DNA of 64,000 nucleotides from Pseudoalteromonas galatheae (GTDB lineage Bacteria; Pseudomonadota; Gammaproteobacteria; Enterobacterales; Alteromonadaceae). The translations under genes were made by a program, and so were the position numbers. Position 1 is the stretch's first letter; each line of letters starts with the position of its first letter. Shown here one piece after another: positions 55,329 to 64,000 of this stretch. Location: contig NZ_PNCO02000002.1 in NCBI RefSeq assembly GCF_005886105.2, forward strand, positions 992,001-1,056,000, written 5' to 3'. The notes under the pieces are model-generated. The model saw only the letters and a program-made list of their open reading frames with translations, was not told the DNA's origin and made no database searches.

Positions 55329-58300
55329 ATGTTTAATCGAATTATCGATTGGTCTGTAAACAATCGGCTTCTAATTATTCTTTTTTTACTCGTTATCACA
55401 GCAACTGCTAGCGTGACTATTCCAAAACTCAACTTAGATGCGTTTCCCGATGTAACGAATGTGCAGGTTGCGGTGAATACTGAAGCGCCGGGACTGGCAG
55501 CAGAAGAGGTTGAGCAGTTAATCACCTATCCAATTGAGGCTGTGATGTATGCCTTGCCTGATGTGCAGCAAGTGCGTTCAATTTCTAAAACAGGTCTATC
55601 TGGCGTTACGGTGGTATTTAAGGAAGGTACCGATATCTATTTTGCCAGACAGTTGGTATTTGAGCGCCTCCAAGCTGCAAAGGAGTTGATCCCAAGCGGC
55701 GTGGGTACGCCAGAAATGGGGCCAAATACATCAGGGCTTGGTCAAGTATTTCAATATATGCTGATGAGCGAGACGAACTCTGAATATGATGCAATGGCCT
55801 TACGTAGTCTCAATGACTGGGTGGTCAAGCTGTTAATTATGCCAATTGACGGAGTAACTGATGTATTGGCCTTTGGCGGCGATGTGCGTCAGTATCAAGT
55901 CAATATCGACCCAAATAAGCTATTGGCTTATGCACTCACTCAGCAAGATGTGGTGAGTGCCATCGAGCGTAATAACCAAAATGTCGGCGGTTGGTATTTA
56001 GAGCGCGGTCAAGAGCAGTTGGTGATCCGCGCAGCTGGCTGGTTTCAAAGTGGGGAGAAGGGGATCGAGGAGATTGCCAACGTGCCCGTCAAAACCATTG
56101 ATGGCACGGTCGTGACTGTGGCTCAGGTTGCCACTGTATCGATTGGTGGAGAAATCCGTCAAGGCGCTGTGACGATGTCTAGAAAAAGCGCCTCTGGTGA
56201 AGTGGAACAGCTCGGTGAAGTCGTAACAGGCATAGTGCTCAAGCGAATGGGAGCAAACACCAAAGCAACCATTGATAGCATTAACAACCGCGTGGAACTG
56301 ATTAATAAAGCACTACCTGAAGGGGTAAGGTTTGAGCCGTTTTACGATCAGTCTGATTTAATCAGCAAAGCAGTACAAACTGTCGTTGAAGCCTTGGCAC
56401 TAGCATTTATTTTTATCGTTGTGGTGCTCGCGCTGTTTTTAATGAACCTGAGAGCGACTTTTTTGGTGCTTATTTCAATTCCTATTTCAATTGCTATTGC
56501 ACTTGTGGTTATGGCGTGGCTTGGCGTCTCGGCCAACTTAATGTCGCTAGGCGGTATCGCAGTCGCGATAGGGATGTTAGTTGACGGCTCAGTGGTGATG
56601 GTAGAAAACATCTTTAAACACCTAACAAGGCAAAAGAAAAGTGATGACTTCTCTGTAGGACTCATTGTTGAGCTCGCAGGAAAGGAAGTGGCAAGACCAA
56701 TCTTTTTTGCTGCCAGTATCATCTTAGTGGTGTTCACCCCGTTATTTAGTTTTGAAGGGGTTGAAGCTAAACTATTTCAACCTATGGCAATTAGTATTAT
56801 TTTGGCTGTTATTGCGGCGATATTTGTTGCCCTTATCATTGTCCCAGCGCTTGCGACCTACTTATTTAAACACGGTGTTAAAGCGCGAGAGAGTATTATT
56901 CTCGTCGCGCTAGAAAAAGGCTACCGCTGGACGTTAAATCGAGTGTTGCATAGGCAAAAGTTGTTGATGGCTATCGTCATATTATTGATGGTAGTGGCCG
57001 GTTTTACGTTCACTAAAATTGGTACCGAGTTTGTCCCTGAACTTGAAGAAGGCACCATCAACCTAAGGGTAACGCTGGCACCTTCCGCCAGTCTTGAAAC
57101 CGCGCTGAATGTTGCGCCTGAGCTGGAAAAAATGCTGCTCACTTTTCCTGAGGTAAACTACGCGCTAAGCAGAATTGGTCGAGCGGAGATAGGTGGCGAT
57201 CCTGAACCGGTAAATAACATTGAAATCTATATTGGTCTTGCACCAGTAGCACAGTGGCAAAGCGCAAATAATCGCTACGAATTACAAGCTTTGATGGAAC
57301 AAAAGCTATCGGCTTATCCCGGCTTACTGTTTAATTTTTCACAGCCTATTGCGACGCGTGTCGATGAATTACTCTCAGGCGTTAAAGCGCAGTTGGCGAT
57401 TAAGCTGTTTGGCCCGGATTTAGCTGTGCTTGCAAAAAAAGGCAAGGAAATTGAGGCTGCCGTGGCGCAAGTTGAAGGGACAGAGGGCGTACAACTTGAA
57501 CAAATAGCAGGTGAATCGCAGCTGATCATCACCCCAAAACGTCAAGCGTTATCTCGCTACGGTTTAGCTGTCGGCGACGTTATGGCATTAGTGCAAGATG
57601 GCATTGGTGGCAGTAAAGCGGGGCAGGTCATCAACGGTAACGAACGCTATGATATTTATGTCCGCTTGGCACCTAAGTACCGTCAAAGCAAGCAAACCAT
57701 TGAAGAAATACGCTTACAATCAAGTTCAGGGGCGTGGATCCGGTTGGCTGATGTTGCGAATGTTGAATATCAATCTGGTCCACCGCAAGTAAGACGAGAT
57801 GACGTTCAACGTCGAGTGGTGATCCAAGCGAATGTGCAAGGTCGAGATATGGGCAGTGTAGTAAGTGATATTCGCGCGGCTATTGATAGTAAAGTTGACT
57901 TACCAACAGGTTATGGTGTTGAAATCGGTGGTCAATTTGAAAACCAGCAACGAGCACAAAAACGCTTGGCAATCGTGGTACCGCTATCTTTGGCGCTAAT
58001 AGCACTTTTGCTTTACTTCGCATTTGGTTCACTGGCTCAGGCTGCGCTTATTTTAGTGAATGTGCCGCTGGCGGTTATTGGTGGAGTATTTTCTTTATAT
58101 ATCTCAGGACAATATCTATCGGTCCCAAGTTCGGTTGGGTTTATCACCTTATTCGGTGTCGCGGTACTCAATGGCGTGGTCATGGTTGAGAGCATAAACC
58201 AGCGATTGGCTGCGGGAGAATCGCTTCATTCAGGTGTCTTTGAGGGAGCAGTTTCAAGGCTTAGACCCGTGCTTATGACTGCGATCACCTCAGCCCTTGG

Positions 58301-58457
58301 CCTTATTCCTATGTTGTTGTCGACAGGAGTGGGCGCTGAAATTCAAAGGCCGCTTGCCAGTGTAATTGTTGGTGGATTATTAACGTCAACCTTGCTGACT
58401 TTGTTTGTATTGCCAGCACTTTATCCACTATTCTCAAAGCAAATTAAAAATTCGTAA
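55329..58457 (+). CDS. czcA: CzcA-like heavy-metal RND efflux pump
   Basis: The protein has 1042 residues with twelve membrane helices and two large periplasmic loops (about 30-335, 560-860). The helix-4 motif AIGMLVDGSVVMVEN identifies a heavy-metal RND (HME) protein. In Nies's scheme an AIG..VDGS motif is closest to the HME5 group, for which nickel has been suggested, rather than the DFG..DGA of zinc/cobalt pumps. The proton-relay Asp is in this motif. ATG 55329 follows AAGAGGAG; a longer frame overlaps czcB. It drives metal export from periplasm or cytoplasm using the proton gradient with CzcB. The metal is unproven. Confidence 0.92.
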   Translation: MFNRIIDWSVNNRLLIILFLLVITATASVTIPKLNLDAFPDVTNVQVAVNTEAPGLAAEEVEQLITYPIEAVMYALPDVQQVRSISKTGLSGVTVVFKEGTDIYFARQLVFERLQAAKELIPSGVGTPEMGPNTSGLGQVFQYMLMSETNSEYDAMALRSLNDWVVKLLIMPIDGVTDVLAFGGDVRQYQVNIDPNKLLAYALTQQDVVSAIERNNQNVGGWYLERGQEQLVIRAAGWFQSGEKGIEEIANVPVKTIDGTVVTVAQVATVSIGGEIRQGAVTMSRKSASGEVEQLGEVVTGIVLKRMGANTKATIDSINNRVELINKALPEGVRFEPFYDQSDLISKAVQTVVEALALAFIFIVVVLALFLMNLRATFLVLISIPISIAIALVVMAWLGVSANLMSLGGIAVAIGMLVDGSVVMVENIFKHLTRQKKSDDFSVGLIVELAGKEVARPIFFAASIILVVFTPLFSFEGVEAKLFQPMAISIILAVIAAIFVALIIVPALATYLFKHGVKARESIILVALEKGYRWTLNRVLHRQKLLMAIVILLMVVAGFTFTKIGTEFVPELEEGTINLRVTLAPSASLETALNVAPELEKMLLTFPEVNYALSRIGRAEIGGDPEPVNNIEIYIGLAPVAQWQSANNRYELQALMEQKLSAYPGLLFNFSQPIATRVDELLSGVKAQLAIKLFGPDLAVLAKKGKEIEAAVAQVEGTEGVQLEQIAGESQLIITPKRQALSRYGLAVGDVMALVQDGIGGSKAGQVINGNERYDIYVRLAPKYRQSKQTIEEIRLQSSSGAWIRLADVANVEYQSGPPQVRRDDVQRRVVIQANVQGRDMGSVVSDIRAAIDSKVDLPTGYGVEIGGQFENQQRAQKRLAIVVPLSLALIALLLYFAFGSLAQAALILVNVPLAVIGGVFSLYISGQYLSVPSSVGFITLFGVAVLNGVVMVESINQRLAAGESLHSGVFEGAVSRLRPVLMTAITSALGLIPMLLSTGVGAEIQRPLASVIVGGLLTSTLLTLFVLPALYPLFSKQIKNS

Positions 58458-58463
58458 CGCGTC

Positions 58464-58484
58464 GGGGCCACTGAAAGTGGTCCC
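58464..58484 (+). terminator. Weak hairpin between czcA and czcD
   Basis: GGGGCCACT pairs with AGTGGTCCC around GAA, giving a 9-bp stem (one G-T pair), followed by only TT. Probably partial termination, since czcD begins 29 bases on. Confidence 0.5.
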
Positions 58485-58512
58485 TTATTCGAGTCAGTAA
58501 ATAGGAGTGAGT

Positions 58513-59397
58513 ATGTCTCACGCACATCATCACCATCATGGAAACAAGCTCGGTTGGGCCGTATTTGTTAATATTCTACTGAGTGCCGCACAGGTCGTTG
58601 GTGGCATTCTCTCAGGCAGTCTTTCTTTGGTTGCTGATGCGTTACATAATTTAAGTGACGCTGGTGCGCTTATTATCGCGTTAGTTGCGCAAAAAATTGC
58701 AAGAAAGCCGGCCTCACTCGAACTCACTTATGGCTACCAACGTGCTGAAATAGTCGGGGCGCTAATTAATAGCGCGACACTCATTGTGGTTGGGATTTAT
58801 CTGCTATTCGAGGCAATTTCTCGATTTTTAAATCCCGAACCAATTGATGGTTGGATAGTGGTGTGGCTCGCAGCCTTGGCGTTAGTTATCGACGTTATCA
58901 CAGCGCTTATTACTTATTCTGCTGGTGCAAAAACCAGCCTAAATATTCGTGCGGCGTTTATTCACAATGTTTCCGATGCTGCGGCTTCCGTTGCGGTGAT
59001 CGTGGCTGGAACATTAATCATCTTATATCAATGGTATGTGGTGGATCTTATTGCTACCGTGTTGATCTCCGCGTACGTGATTTTCCATGGCGTCGAACTG
59101 AGTAAAAGTAGTATTAGAATTCTCATGCAGGCAACGCCAGATAATGTCAATATTCAAGAGATTAAGGAATACCTCGAGACTCAAGAGAATGTTAAGACGG
59201 TAAGCCATATTCATGTATGGCAGCTCAATGAACATGAACATATTTTAGAGGCGCAAGTTGTCATTATGTCTTTGAGCGACCAAAGCACGCTCGCGCGGTT
59301 AAAAGCGGGTTTACAGTCCCGGTTTGGATTGTCGCATACCACACTTGAATTAACCGAGGAATCTTTGGTAACCCACCAGTGTGTAGAAATTAACTAA
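58513..59397 (+). CDS. czcD: CzcD-like cation diffusion facilitator
   Basis: The protein has about 294 residues. His-rich N-terminus (SHAHHHHHGNK), six helices, and canonical metal sites HxxxD in helix 2 (VADALHNLSDAGAL) and helix 5 (FIHNVSDAAAS). The cytoplasmic C-terminal domain (about 205-294) includes SHIHVWQLNEHEHILEAQV. It exports zinc or similar divalent metal from the cytoplasm. ATG 58513 follows AGGAGTGAG; GTG 58507 is the alternative. It follows czcA in the same direction, so it probably belongs to the same metal-resistance unit. Confidence 0.93.
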   Translation: MSHAHHHHHGNKLGWAVFVNILLSAAQVVGGILSGSLSLVADALHNLSDAGALIIALVAQKIARKPASLELTYGYQRAEIVGALINSATLIVVGIYLLFEAISRFLNPEPIDGWIVVWLAALALVIDVITALITYSAGAKTSLNIRAAFIHNVSDAAASVAVIVAGTLIILYQWYVVDLIATVLISAYVIFHGVELSKSSIRILMQATPDNVNIQEIKEYLETQENVKTVSHIHVWQLNEHEHILEAQVVIMSLSDQSTLARLKAGLQSRFGLSHTTLELTEESLVTHQCVEIN

Positions 59398-59404
59398 ATA
59401 CAAA

Positions 59405-59419
59405 TGAAAATGGTTTGCA
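59405..59419. promoter_or_regulatory. Weak Fur-like site before the sodA operon
   Basis: TGAAAATGGTTTGCA matches the 7-1-7 Fur consensus at about 10 of 14 positions within the palindromic run AAATGAAAATGGTTTGCATT. Fur repression of Mn-SOD operons is known in other gammaproteobacteria. Confidence 0.35.
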
Positions 59420-59504
59420 TTAATGTTTTTGTGATCGTATAGTGCCTTAATAGCTCATACTGGTTTGCTTGCATAAGTAAGCCAGTTCGGTAAGAGGGTA
59501 AAAT

Positions 59505-60023
59505 ATGAAAAATCGCATGGACCTTAGTGCAAACCACTTAGCAAGTGGAGTTTGCACGTTATCTTCAGTGTTGTCACCTTGGCAAGCTAAAATACTCTCA
59601 GGTAATCAAGCATATCAAGCGCAAATATTTCTGCGTGCACGTGACGAATATCAGGTTGCATTGACACTCGCGACAGGTATTTTAGATGAGTTTTTATTAT
59701 GCCAAAAAGACAGTGTCGTGATGAATGCCATAGAGCACAGTTTACCTGCCGTCGTCGTATCCGCGCATAATCTAGCCGACACCTTTATTGCGCTTGACCA
59801 ACCAAATAGGGCGTGCCAGCAACTTATCGCAATCCATCTTAAAATACATGCAACCTACCTTGAATATAACAACGAACTTGCACCTATCGTCTTACATCAT
59901 TTGCATAAAACTCGACAAGAGTTGATTCATTTTGCAACACGTTATCCTCATTTACCCGAGCTTATTCATCAAATTAACGAAGCGATGCAGGTAACACATC
60001 TGCATTCTCGCGTTTTACATTAA
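59505..60023 (+). CDS. Helical protein of unknown function, co-transcribed with sodA
   Basis: The protein has 172 residues, all-alpha in appearance, with a TPR-like centre ([39 protein letters not shown]). No signal peptide or membrane segment. It is followed 14 bases later by sodA, whose ribosome binding site lies in the gap. In Pseudomonas a similarly placed small gene (orfX) precedes sodA/sodM in the Fur-regulated fumC operon; I cannot confirm homology by eye. The role may relate to iron-limited superoxide defence, which is inference. Confidence 0.65.
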   Translation: MKNRMDLSANHLASGVCTLSSVLSPWQAKILSGNQAYQAQIFLRARDEYQVALTLATGILDEFLLCQKDSVVMNAIEHSLPAVVVSAHNLADTFIALDQPNRACQQLIAIHLKIHATYLEYNNELAPIVLHHLHKTRQELIHFATRYPHLPELIHQINEAMQVTHLHSRVLH

Positions 60024-60037
60024 CATTTGGAGGTCGA

Positions 60038-60649
60038 ATGGCTTATACCTTACCTGAGTTACCGTACGCATATGATGCATTAGAACCGCATATCGACGCG
60101 AAGACGATGGAGATCCATCATACTTTGCATCATCAGACATATATAAATAAAGCAAACGCAGCGTTAGAGGGGACGGAGTTCGCAGGTAAAGACACCGAAA
60201 CGTTGCTGAGAAACATTAAAACGTTACCTGAAAATTTACAAAAAGCAGTGCAAGAACATGTCGGCGGGCACAATAACCATAGTTTGTTCTGGCAAATTAT
60301 GACTCCAAATTATGCGCCTTTATGTGATGGGCCGTTAAAACAAGCGATAGAAAGTGAGCTCGGTGGTTTTGATAGCTTTAAAACTGAATTTACAAACGCT
60401 GCCGTCAGTCGATTTGGCAGTGGTTGGGCATGGTTAGTTGTGGATGAAAATGGCAAGTTAGCGGTGACGAGTAGTCTCAACCAAGACAGCCCCTATATGG
60501 ATCAGCACACCCCAATAATAGGTTTAGATGTGTGGGAACATGCCTATTACCTCAAGTATCAGAATCGTCGACCAGAATACATCGCCGCTTTTTACAATGT
60601 CATCAATTGGTCTGAAGTCGAGCGAAGATATAATCAAGCAATAGGTTAG
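60038..60649 (+). CDS. sodA: Superoxide dismutase, Mn type
   Basis: The protein has 203 residues. It converts superoxide to oxygen and peroxide in the cytoplasm. Metal ligands: His in [13 protein letters not shown] (two family histidines), and Asp and His in [11 protein letters not shown]. Gly-Gly at [12 protein letters not shown] and Gln in NQDSPYMDQ are the pattern of Mn-dependent SodA rather than Fe-dependent SodB. TGGAGG precedes ATG. It is the second gene of a two-gene operon and ends in a terminator. Its link to bfr, czc and katG genes in this window fits metal and redox stress. Confidence 0.95.
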   Translation: MAYTLPELPYAYDALEPHIDAKTMEIHHTLHHQTYINKANAALEGTEFAGKDTETLLRNIKTLPENLQKAVQEHVGGHNNHSLFWQIMTPNYAPLCDGPLKQAIESELGGFDSFKTEFTNAAVSRFGSGWAWLVVDENGKLAVTSSLNQDSPYMDQHTPIIGLDVWEHAYYLKYQNRRPEYIAAFYNVINWSEVERRYNQAIG

Positions 60650-60675
60650 TACTTTTCTTATTTCCTCAGTTAGTT

Positions 60676-60697
60676 AAGCCCCTTAGTGGGCTTTTTT
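60676..60697 (+). terminator. Rho-independent terminator of sodA operon
   Basis: AAGCCC and GGGCTT form the stem, followed by a T-run (bases 60692-60697), 27 bases after the sodA stop. Confidence 0.85.
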
Positions 60698-60792
60698 CAT
60701 TAATACCGCAAACATGGTTGAGTACCAAAAATGGCTAGTTTGCTATAGTGATAGCGATTAGACTGAGTGAAAACGAAGTACGAGCGAAAGTC

Positions 60793-62151
60793 ATGTACAC
60801 ACCAGAAATTTGTTCTCAAGCTAGAAATAGTCGTGATGCTAGATTTGATGGGTTGTTTTTTGTTGCAGTCAAGAGCACCGGCATCTATTGTCGGCCAATA
60901 TGCCCAGCACCTGCTGCAAAAGAAGAGAATGTAGAGTATTTTCAATTTGCCCACAATGCTGCGCAAGCAGGCTTTAGGCCTTGTATTCGCTGTCGCCCTG
61001 ACAGCGCACCGGGCAGTTATGCATGGCTTGGCACGGAAACAACCGCAGTCAGAGCCAAAAAGTTAATCGATGAGGGTGCTTTAATACAGCACTCGACAGA
61101 AGACTTAGCCGATAGGTTAGGTATTTCGGTCCGTTACTTAAATAAAGTATTCAATCAATATTTTGGTACGAGCCCCAAACAATATGCACTTTATAAGCAA
61201 TGTGACTTAGCTAAGCAACTATTACAGCAAAGTGATCTTGCTGTCACACAAATTGCGTTTGCCGCCGGGTTTAACTCATTGCGACGCTTTAATGATGCAT
61301 TCCAGAAGCTGTATCAGTTATCACCAAGTCAACTCAGAAAAAATGAGGGTAATGGCTCAGCCATTGCGATTTACTTGTCCTATCGACCGCCGTACAACTG
61401 GGGAAAAATGCAGCAGTTTTTGGCGCTGAGAATTGTGCCAGGTATCGAGTGGTTAACAGAATATAGCTATGGGCGAACCGTGATGATACAAGGTGAAACA
61501 GGGCGCTTCAGCGCGACTATCGAGCCTGAAAACCATCGCTTTAAAGTGGATATCGTGCTCTGCGATTTATCTTTGTTAGTTCCGATGATTGCACAGATAA
61601 GACGTGTGTTAGATTTAGATGCGGACACCTGCTTTATTGAGTCCCATCTTCGTGAAGCCGCGCCTGGCTTGCCGCTACAAGAAGGGCTTAGATTACCCGG
61701 GATCTGGAGTGAGTTTGAAGCGGGAATGAGAGCTATTTTGGGCCAACAAATCAGTGTTCAAGCAGCGAGAAACTTACTTGCTTTATTGGTTGAAACACTT
61801 GGTGAGGCAGCCGAAAATGGTATGCGTTACTTCCCCAAACCCAAAGCCGTATTTGATAGTGATCTTGCCTTTTTCAAAATGCCGGCGCGGCGGAAAGCGG
61901 CTATTAAAGCTTTTGCTGAGCAATACGTTGGTTCGGAACATGTTGAGCTTGATAGTTGGCTGAATATTAAAGGTATAGGTCCGTGGACTGTCGATTATGC
62001 AAAAATGCGCGGATTGAGTCATCCAGACATTTACTTGGGGGGGGATCTAGGGGTCAAAAAAGCAATGGAAAAATCCTTAACAGCAATAAATATCGAAAAA
62101 TGTGCCCCATTCCGTTCTTATTTAACTTTTCAACTATGGCAACAATTATGA
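60793..62151 (+). CDS. Ada-type regulator fused to AlkA DNA glycosylase
   Basis: The protein has 452 residues. Residues 1-80 form the Ada metal-binding domain with the four-Cys site in IYCRPICPAP (C33, C37) and GFRPCIRCRPD (C64, C67); one Cys accepts methyl from DNA phosphotriesters. Residues 85-185 form an AraC helix-turn-helix (SVRYLNKVFNQYFGTSPKQY). Residues 190-452 form AlkA 3-methyladenine glycosylase with helix-hairpin-helix LNIKGIGPWTVDYAKMRGL and catalytic Asp in YLGGDLG. It senses and repairs alkylation damage. ATG 60793 begins the Ada motif. The stop overlaps the methyltransferase start by ATGA, so both are coupled. Confidence 0.93.
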   Translation: MYTPEICSQARNSRDARFDGLFFVAVKSTGIYCRPICPAPAAKEENVEYFQFAHNAAQAGFRPCIRCRPDSAPGSYAWLGTETTAVRAKKLIDEGALIQHSTEDLADRLGISVRYLNKVFNQYFGTSPKQYALYKQCDLAKQLLQQSDLAVTQIAFAAGFNSLRRFNDAFQKLYQLSPSQLRKNEGNGSAIAIYLSYRPPYNWGKMQQFLALRIVPGIEWLTEYSYGRTVMIQGETGRFSATIEPENHRFKVDIVLCDLSLLVPMIAQIRRVLDLDADTCFIESHLREAAPGLPLQEGLRLPGIWSEFEAGMRAILGQQISVQAARNLLALLVETLGEAAENGMRYFPKPKAVFDSDLAFFKMPARRKAAIKAFAEQYVGSEHVELDSWLNIKGIGPWTVDYAKMRGLSHPDIYLGGDLGVKKAMEKSLTAINIEKCAPFRSYLTFQLWQQL

Positions 62152-62609
62152 TTGAAACTACATTAGCCTCCCCCACTGGAGAGTGGATAATACAAGCCTC
62201 CAATGATGGTTTACGATATGTCGGATTCTTTCCAAAAACACGCTACGGGCAAGGGGAAAATCTCCATACAGAAATGGCAAAAAAACAGTTAACTGAATAT
62301 TTTGCTGGTAAACGTCAATGCTTTGATGTGGCGCTCGATGTCGATGGTACACACTTTCAAAAGCAAGTCTGGCAGGTGTTGGCACAAGTACCATTTGGTG
62401 AAACGCATAGCTATGGCTGGATAGCTGAGCGCTTAGGTAACAAAAATGCCGTCCGTGCTGTTGGCGCTGCGAACGGCAAAAATCCAATTAGTATCATCGT
62501 GCCTTGTCATCGCATTATTGGTGCAAATGGAAAGCTAACAGGATATGCTGGTGGACTTGAAGCGAAAGAGTGGTTGTTGCAACACGAGGGAGTGAGCTTC
62601 AAAAAATAG
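62148..62609 (+). CDS. ogt: Methylated-DNA-protein-cysteine methyltransferase
   Basis: The protein has 153 residues. A suicide enzyme removing O6-methyl from guanine. The catalytic motif IIVPCHRIIGANGKLTGYAG has the acceptor Cys, and VRAVGAANGKNP the helix-turn-helix contact. I chose ATG 62148, which overlaps the AlkA stop by four bases (ATGA); a longer frame from 61983 lies inside AlkA. This gene supplies the activity that full Ada carries in its own C-terminal domain, so the two genes together act as a split Ada. Confidence 0.94.
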   Translation: MIETTLASPTGEWIIQASNDGLRYVGFFPKTRYGQGENLHTEMAKKQLTEYFAGKRQCFDVALDVDGTHFQKQVWQVLAQVPFGETHSYGWIAERLGNKNAVRAVGAANGKNPISIIVPCHRIIGANGKLTGYAGGLEAKEWLLQHEGVSFKK

Positions 62610-62618
62610 AGTATACTT

Positions 62619-62658
62619 GAAAGAACAACGAGTTTTAGTAGTCAATCGTTGTTCTTTC
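62619..62658. repeat. Perfect 13-bp inverted repeat after ogt
   Basis: GAAAGAACAACGA and TCGTTGTTCTTTC flank a 14-nt loop. There is no T-run. It lies 9 bases past the ogt stop and 25 bases before the next gene, so it could end the repair operon or act as a control structure for the next gene. Confidence 0.6.
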
Positions 62659-62683
62659 GATGGTTTGATGTTTGGAGTGAGAG

Positions 62684-63457
62684 TTGAGACTGCTATTTAT
62701 CGCCTTTTACGTTTTTGCTTCGTGGGCCAGTATGGCGGCAGAGATTCGCTTTTGTTATGAAGATAAACATGCTCCACCCTTTATCCATGGGGCAGGACAA
62801 ACTGTGCCATTGGAAAATCCAGGTGTTACGATCCAAATCGTACAACAGCTAGATCTGCGTGTGAAAGAGGTGAACTTCACATACACCCGAAAGCCATGGA
62901 GTCGTTGTTTACATGAGTTGGAAAATGGCAAAGTGGATGCTGTAGTTGCAAGCCATCGTGAATCTAGAGAGTCGCTGATGGCATACCCAAAAAACTCTGA
63001 TGGCACTATCGCGCAGCAATATGCAATTAATCGGATCAGCACTTGTTTGCTCAAAAGTAAAACGAGTAAAGCAACATTAAACCTGAACACAGAAATAGAA
63101 CTCGCAGTCCCTCGTGGCTATGCTATTCGCGAAAGTATGCCCGAGCATTTTTCCATATTCGAAACTGACTCGTTAGAGCATGCTATTGCACTGGTTGAAA
63201 ATGAATTACTTGATGCAACTATTGGCCTTTGCCAAATTGGTAATATGCCAATCACATTATCGCCCCCCTTTAACCACTTAGAAGCGGTTTTTCCTCCGTT
63301 GGAAACGTCGTTTGGTTTTATGGCATTTTCAGAACAGTTTTATCAGCAGCACCCTGAGTTAAGCTGGAAAGTGTGGCGTGCAAGTCAGCTTATTAGCCTC
63401 GACACCTTATATAGTGAGTATTTGCGTTCACAACCTAGCCAAATGGATAAGCAATAG
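62684..63457 (+). CDS. Periplasmic solute-binding protein, family 3-like
   Basis: The protein has 257 residues with a signal peptide (to about 18, SWASMA-AEI). The body has the two-lobed SBP family 3 pattern: IRFCYEDKHAPPFIHG, FTYTRKPWSRCLHELENGKV with DAVVASHRESRES, and later a gap-crossing segment VPRGYAIRE. Cys residues (RFCYE, RCLHE, STCLL, GLCQI) could form disulfides. No ABC transporter genes are near, and many Alteromonadales carry orphan members of this family. It starts with TTG 62684 after GGAG. The ligand is unknown. Confidence 0.75.
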   Translation: MRLLFIAFYVFASWASMAAEIRFCYEDKHAPPFIHGAGQTVPLENPGVTIQIVQQLDLRVKEVNFTYTRKPWSRCLHELENGKVDAVVASHRESRESLMAYPKNSDGTIAQQYAINRISTCLLKSKTSKATLNLNTEIELAVPRGYAIRESMPEHFSIFETDSLEHAIALVENELLDATIGLCQIGNMPITLSPPFNHLEAVFPPLETSFGFMAFSEQFYQQHPELSWKVWRASQLISLDTLYSEYLRSQPSQMDKQ

Positions 63458-63513
63458 ATCTTTTAATCGTTAGCCAGTAAACTAGCGCGAATTTTTATTT
63501 CGAAATATCTATT

Positions 63514-64000
63514 ATGGCCCAGCTTTATTTTTACTATTCGGCAATGAATGCCGGTAAATCTACGACTTTATTGCAGTCGGCATTTAACTACCGAGAGCGA
63601 GGCATGCGCCCGTTTATTATCACCGCTGCAATTGATAACCGTGCTGGTGTGGGCAAAGTAGCGTCTCGTATCGGCTTAGAAGCTGAGGCGCAAGTTTTTG
63701 AAAGCCAAACCGATGTGAAAGCATTACTGATGTCTGCTCATACCGAGAATAAAATTGATTGTGTATTGGTGGATGAGTGCCAGTTTCTAACAAAAGCTCA
63801 AGTCGCAGAGCTGACGGATATCGTCGATGAGCTGCGGATCCCGGTATTATGCTATGGTCTTAGAACCGATTTTCGTGGTGAGCTGTTTGAAGGCTCACAA
63901 TATTTACTGGCGTGGGCAGATAAATTGATTGAGCTAAAAACTATCTGTCACTGTGGTCGTAAAGCAAACCGAGTACTTCGCACCGATGAGCACGGTAAAG
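63514..64000 (+). CDS. tdk: Thymidine kinase, 3' end outside window
   Basis: The first 162 codons are visible and the frame is open to the last base. The P-loop [13 protein letters not shown], the VLVDECQFL motif, [15 protein letters not shown] and the zinc-binding start [13 protein letters not shown] identify the type II thymidine kinase (Tdk), which phosphorylates thymidine with ATP in salvage of pyrimidines. It is cytoplasmic. ATG 63514 begins [15 protein letters not shown], the standard N-terminus. It is a single gene downstream of the SBP-3 protein. Confidence 0.95.
   Translation, partial: MAQLYFYYSAMNAGKSTTLLQSAFNYRERGMRPFIITAAIDNRAGVGKVASRIGLEAEAQVFESQTDVKALLMSAHTENKIDCVLVDECQFLTKAQVAELTDIVDELRIPVLCYGLRTDFRGELFEGSQYLLAWADKLIELKTICHCGRKANRVLRTDEHGK

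Overview
The window looks like a chromosomal segment of a marine gammaproteobacterium of the Alteromonadales, most likely Pseudoalteromonas. This is inferred from gene content and style: moderate-to-low GC, three TonB-dependent receptors, many large multidomain signalling proteins, a KatG, a two-gene bacterioferritin with Bfd, and short dispersed inverted-repeat elements. No tRNA, rRNA, CRISPR array, prophage or transposase gene was seen. The left edge cuts a TPR-like gene and the right edge cuts thymidine kinase.

Layout. 1-9.1 kb: TPR-like protein, secreted zinc phospholipase C-like protein, LysR regulator, S9 lipoprotein peptidase and catalase-peroxidase KatG. 9.6-15.4 kb: a TonB receptor, then a PepSY ferric-reductase-like operon (PepSY/DUF3649/DUF3325) behind a Fur box, and azurin. 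15.5-21.1 kb: TorF-type porin, DUF4920 protein, AraC-AzlC-AzlD operon, LysE exporter, a YqcI/YcgG protein followed by an unlisted 53-aa membrane peptide, and a DUF1801 protein. 21.8-25.4 kb: a phosphodiesterase fused to four hemopexin-like repeats, threonine aldolase and a small beta-barrel-like protein. 25.4-34.8 kb: an iron/sulfur island with two Fur-box siderophore receptors flanking a DUF2256 mini-gene and an unusual cysteine desulfurase / persulfide-dioxygenase / rhodanese triple fusion, closed by an AraC-GyrI regulator. 35.1-51.6 kb: signalling cluster. It holds a NIT-domain hybrid kinase with HPt, a REC-EAL protein and a pseudoREC-coil-REC protein in one operon, then a GAF protein, a cation diffusion facilitator, a second hybrid kinase and a Reg_prop-PAS-GGDEF-EAL giant. 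52-60.7 kb: iron storage (Bfd and two complementary Bfr subunits), metal efflux (CzcB, CzcA, CzcD with an apparent czcC relic) and Mn-type SOD. 60.8-64 kb: alkylation repair (Ada-AlkA fusion overlapping Ogt), a periplasmic SBP-3 protein and tdk.

How it works together. Much of the window deals with iron and redox metals. Fur-box-like sites lie before the PepSY operon, both siderophore receptors and bfd, and possibly before azurin and the sodA operon. Uptake, reduction, storage, sulfur mobilisation and peroxide/superoxide defence are therefore interleaved. The 35-51 kb block is a nutrient- or redox-sensing phosphorelay feeding c-di-GMP turnover.

Between genes I found three families of short elements with imperfect terminal inverted repeats (called A, B and C here). 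They abut stop codons, one is nested in another, and one seems to have helped destroy czcC. Most starts were re-chosen from ribosome binding sites and signal peptides. Function calls rest on motifs read by eye, not on database searches.
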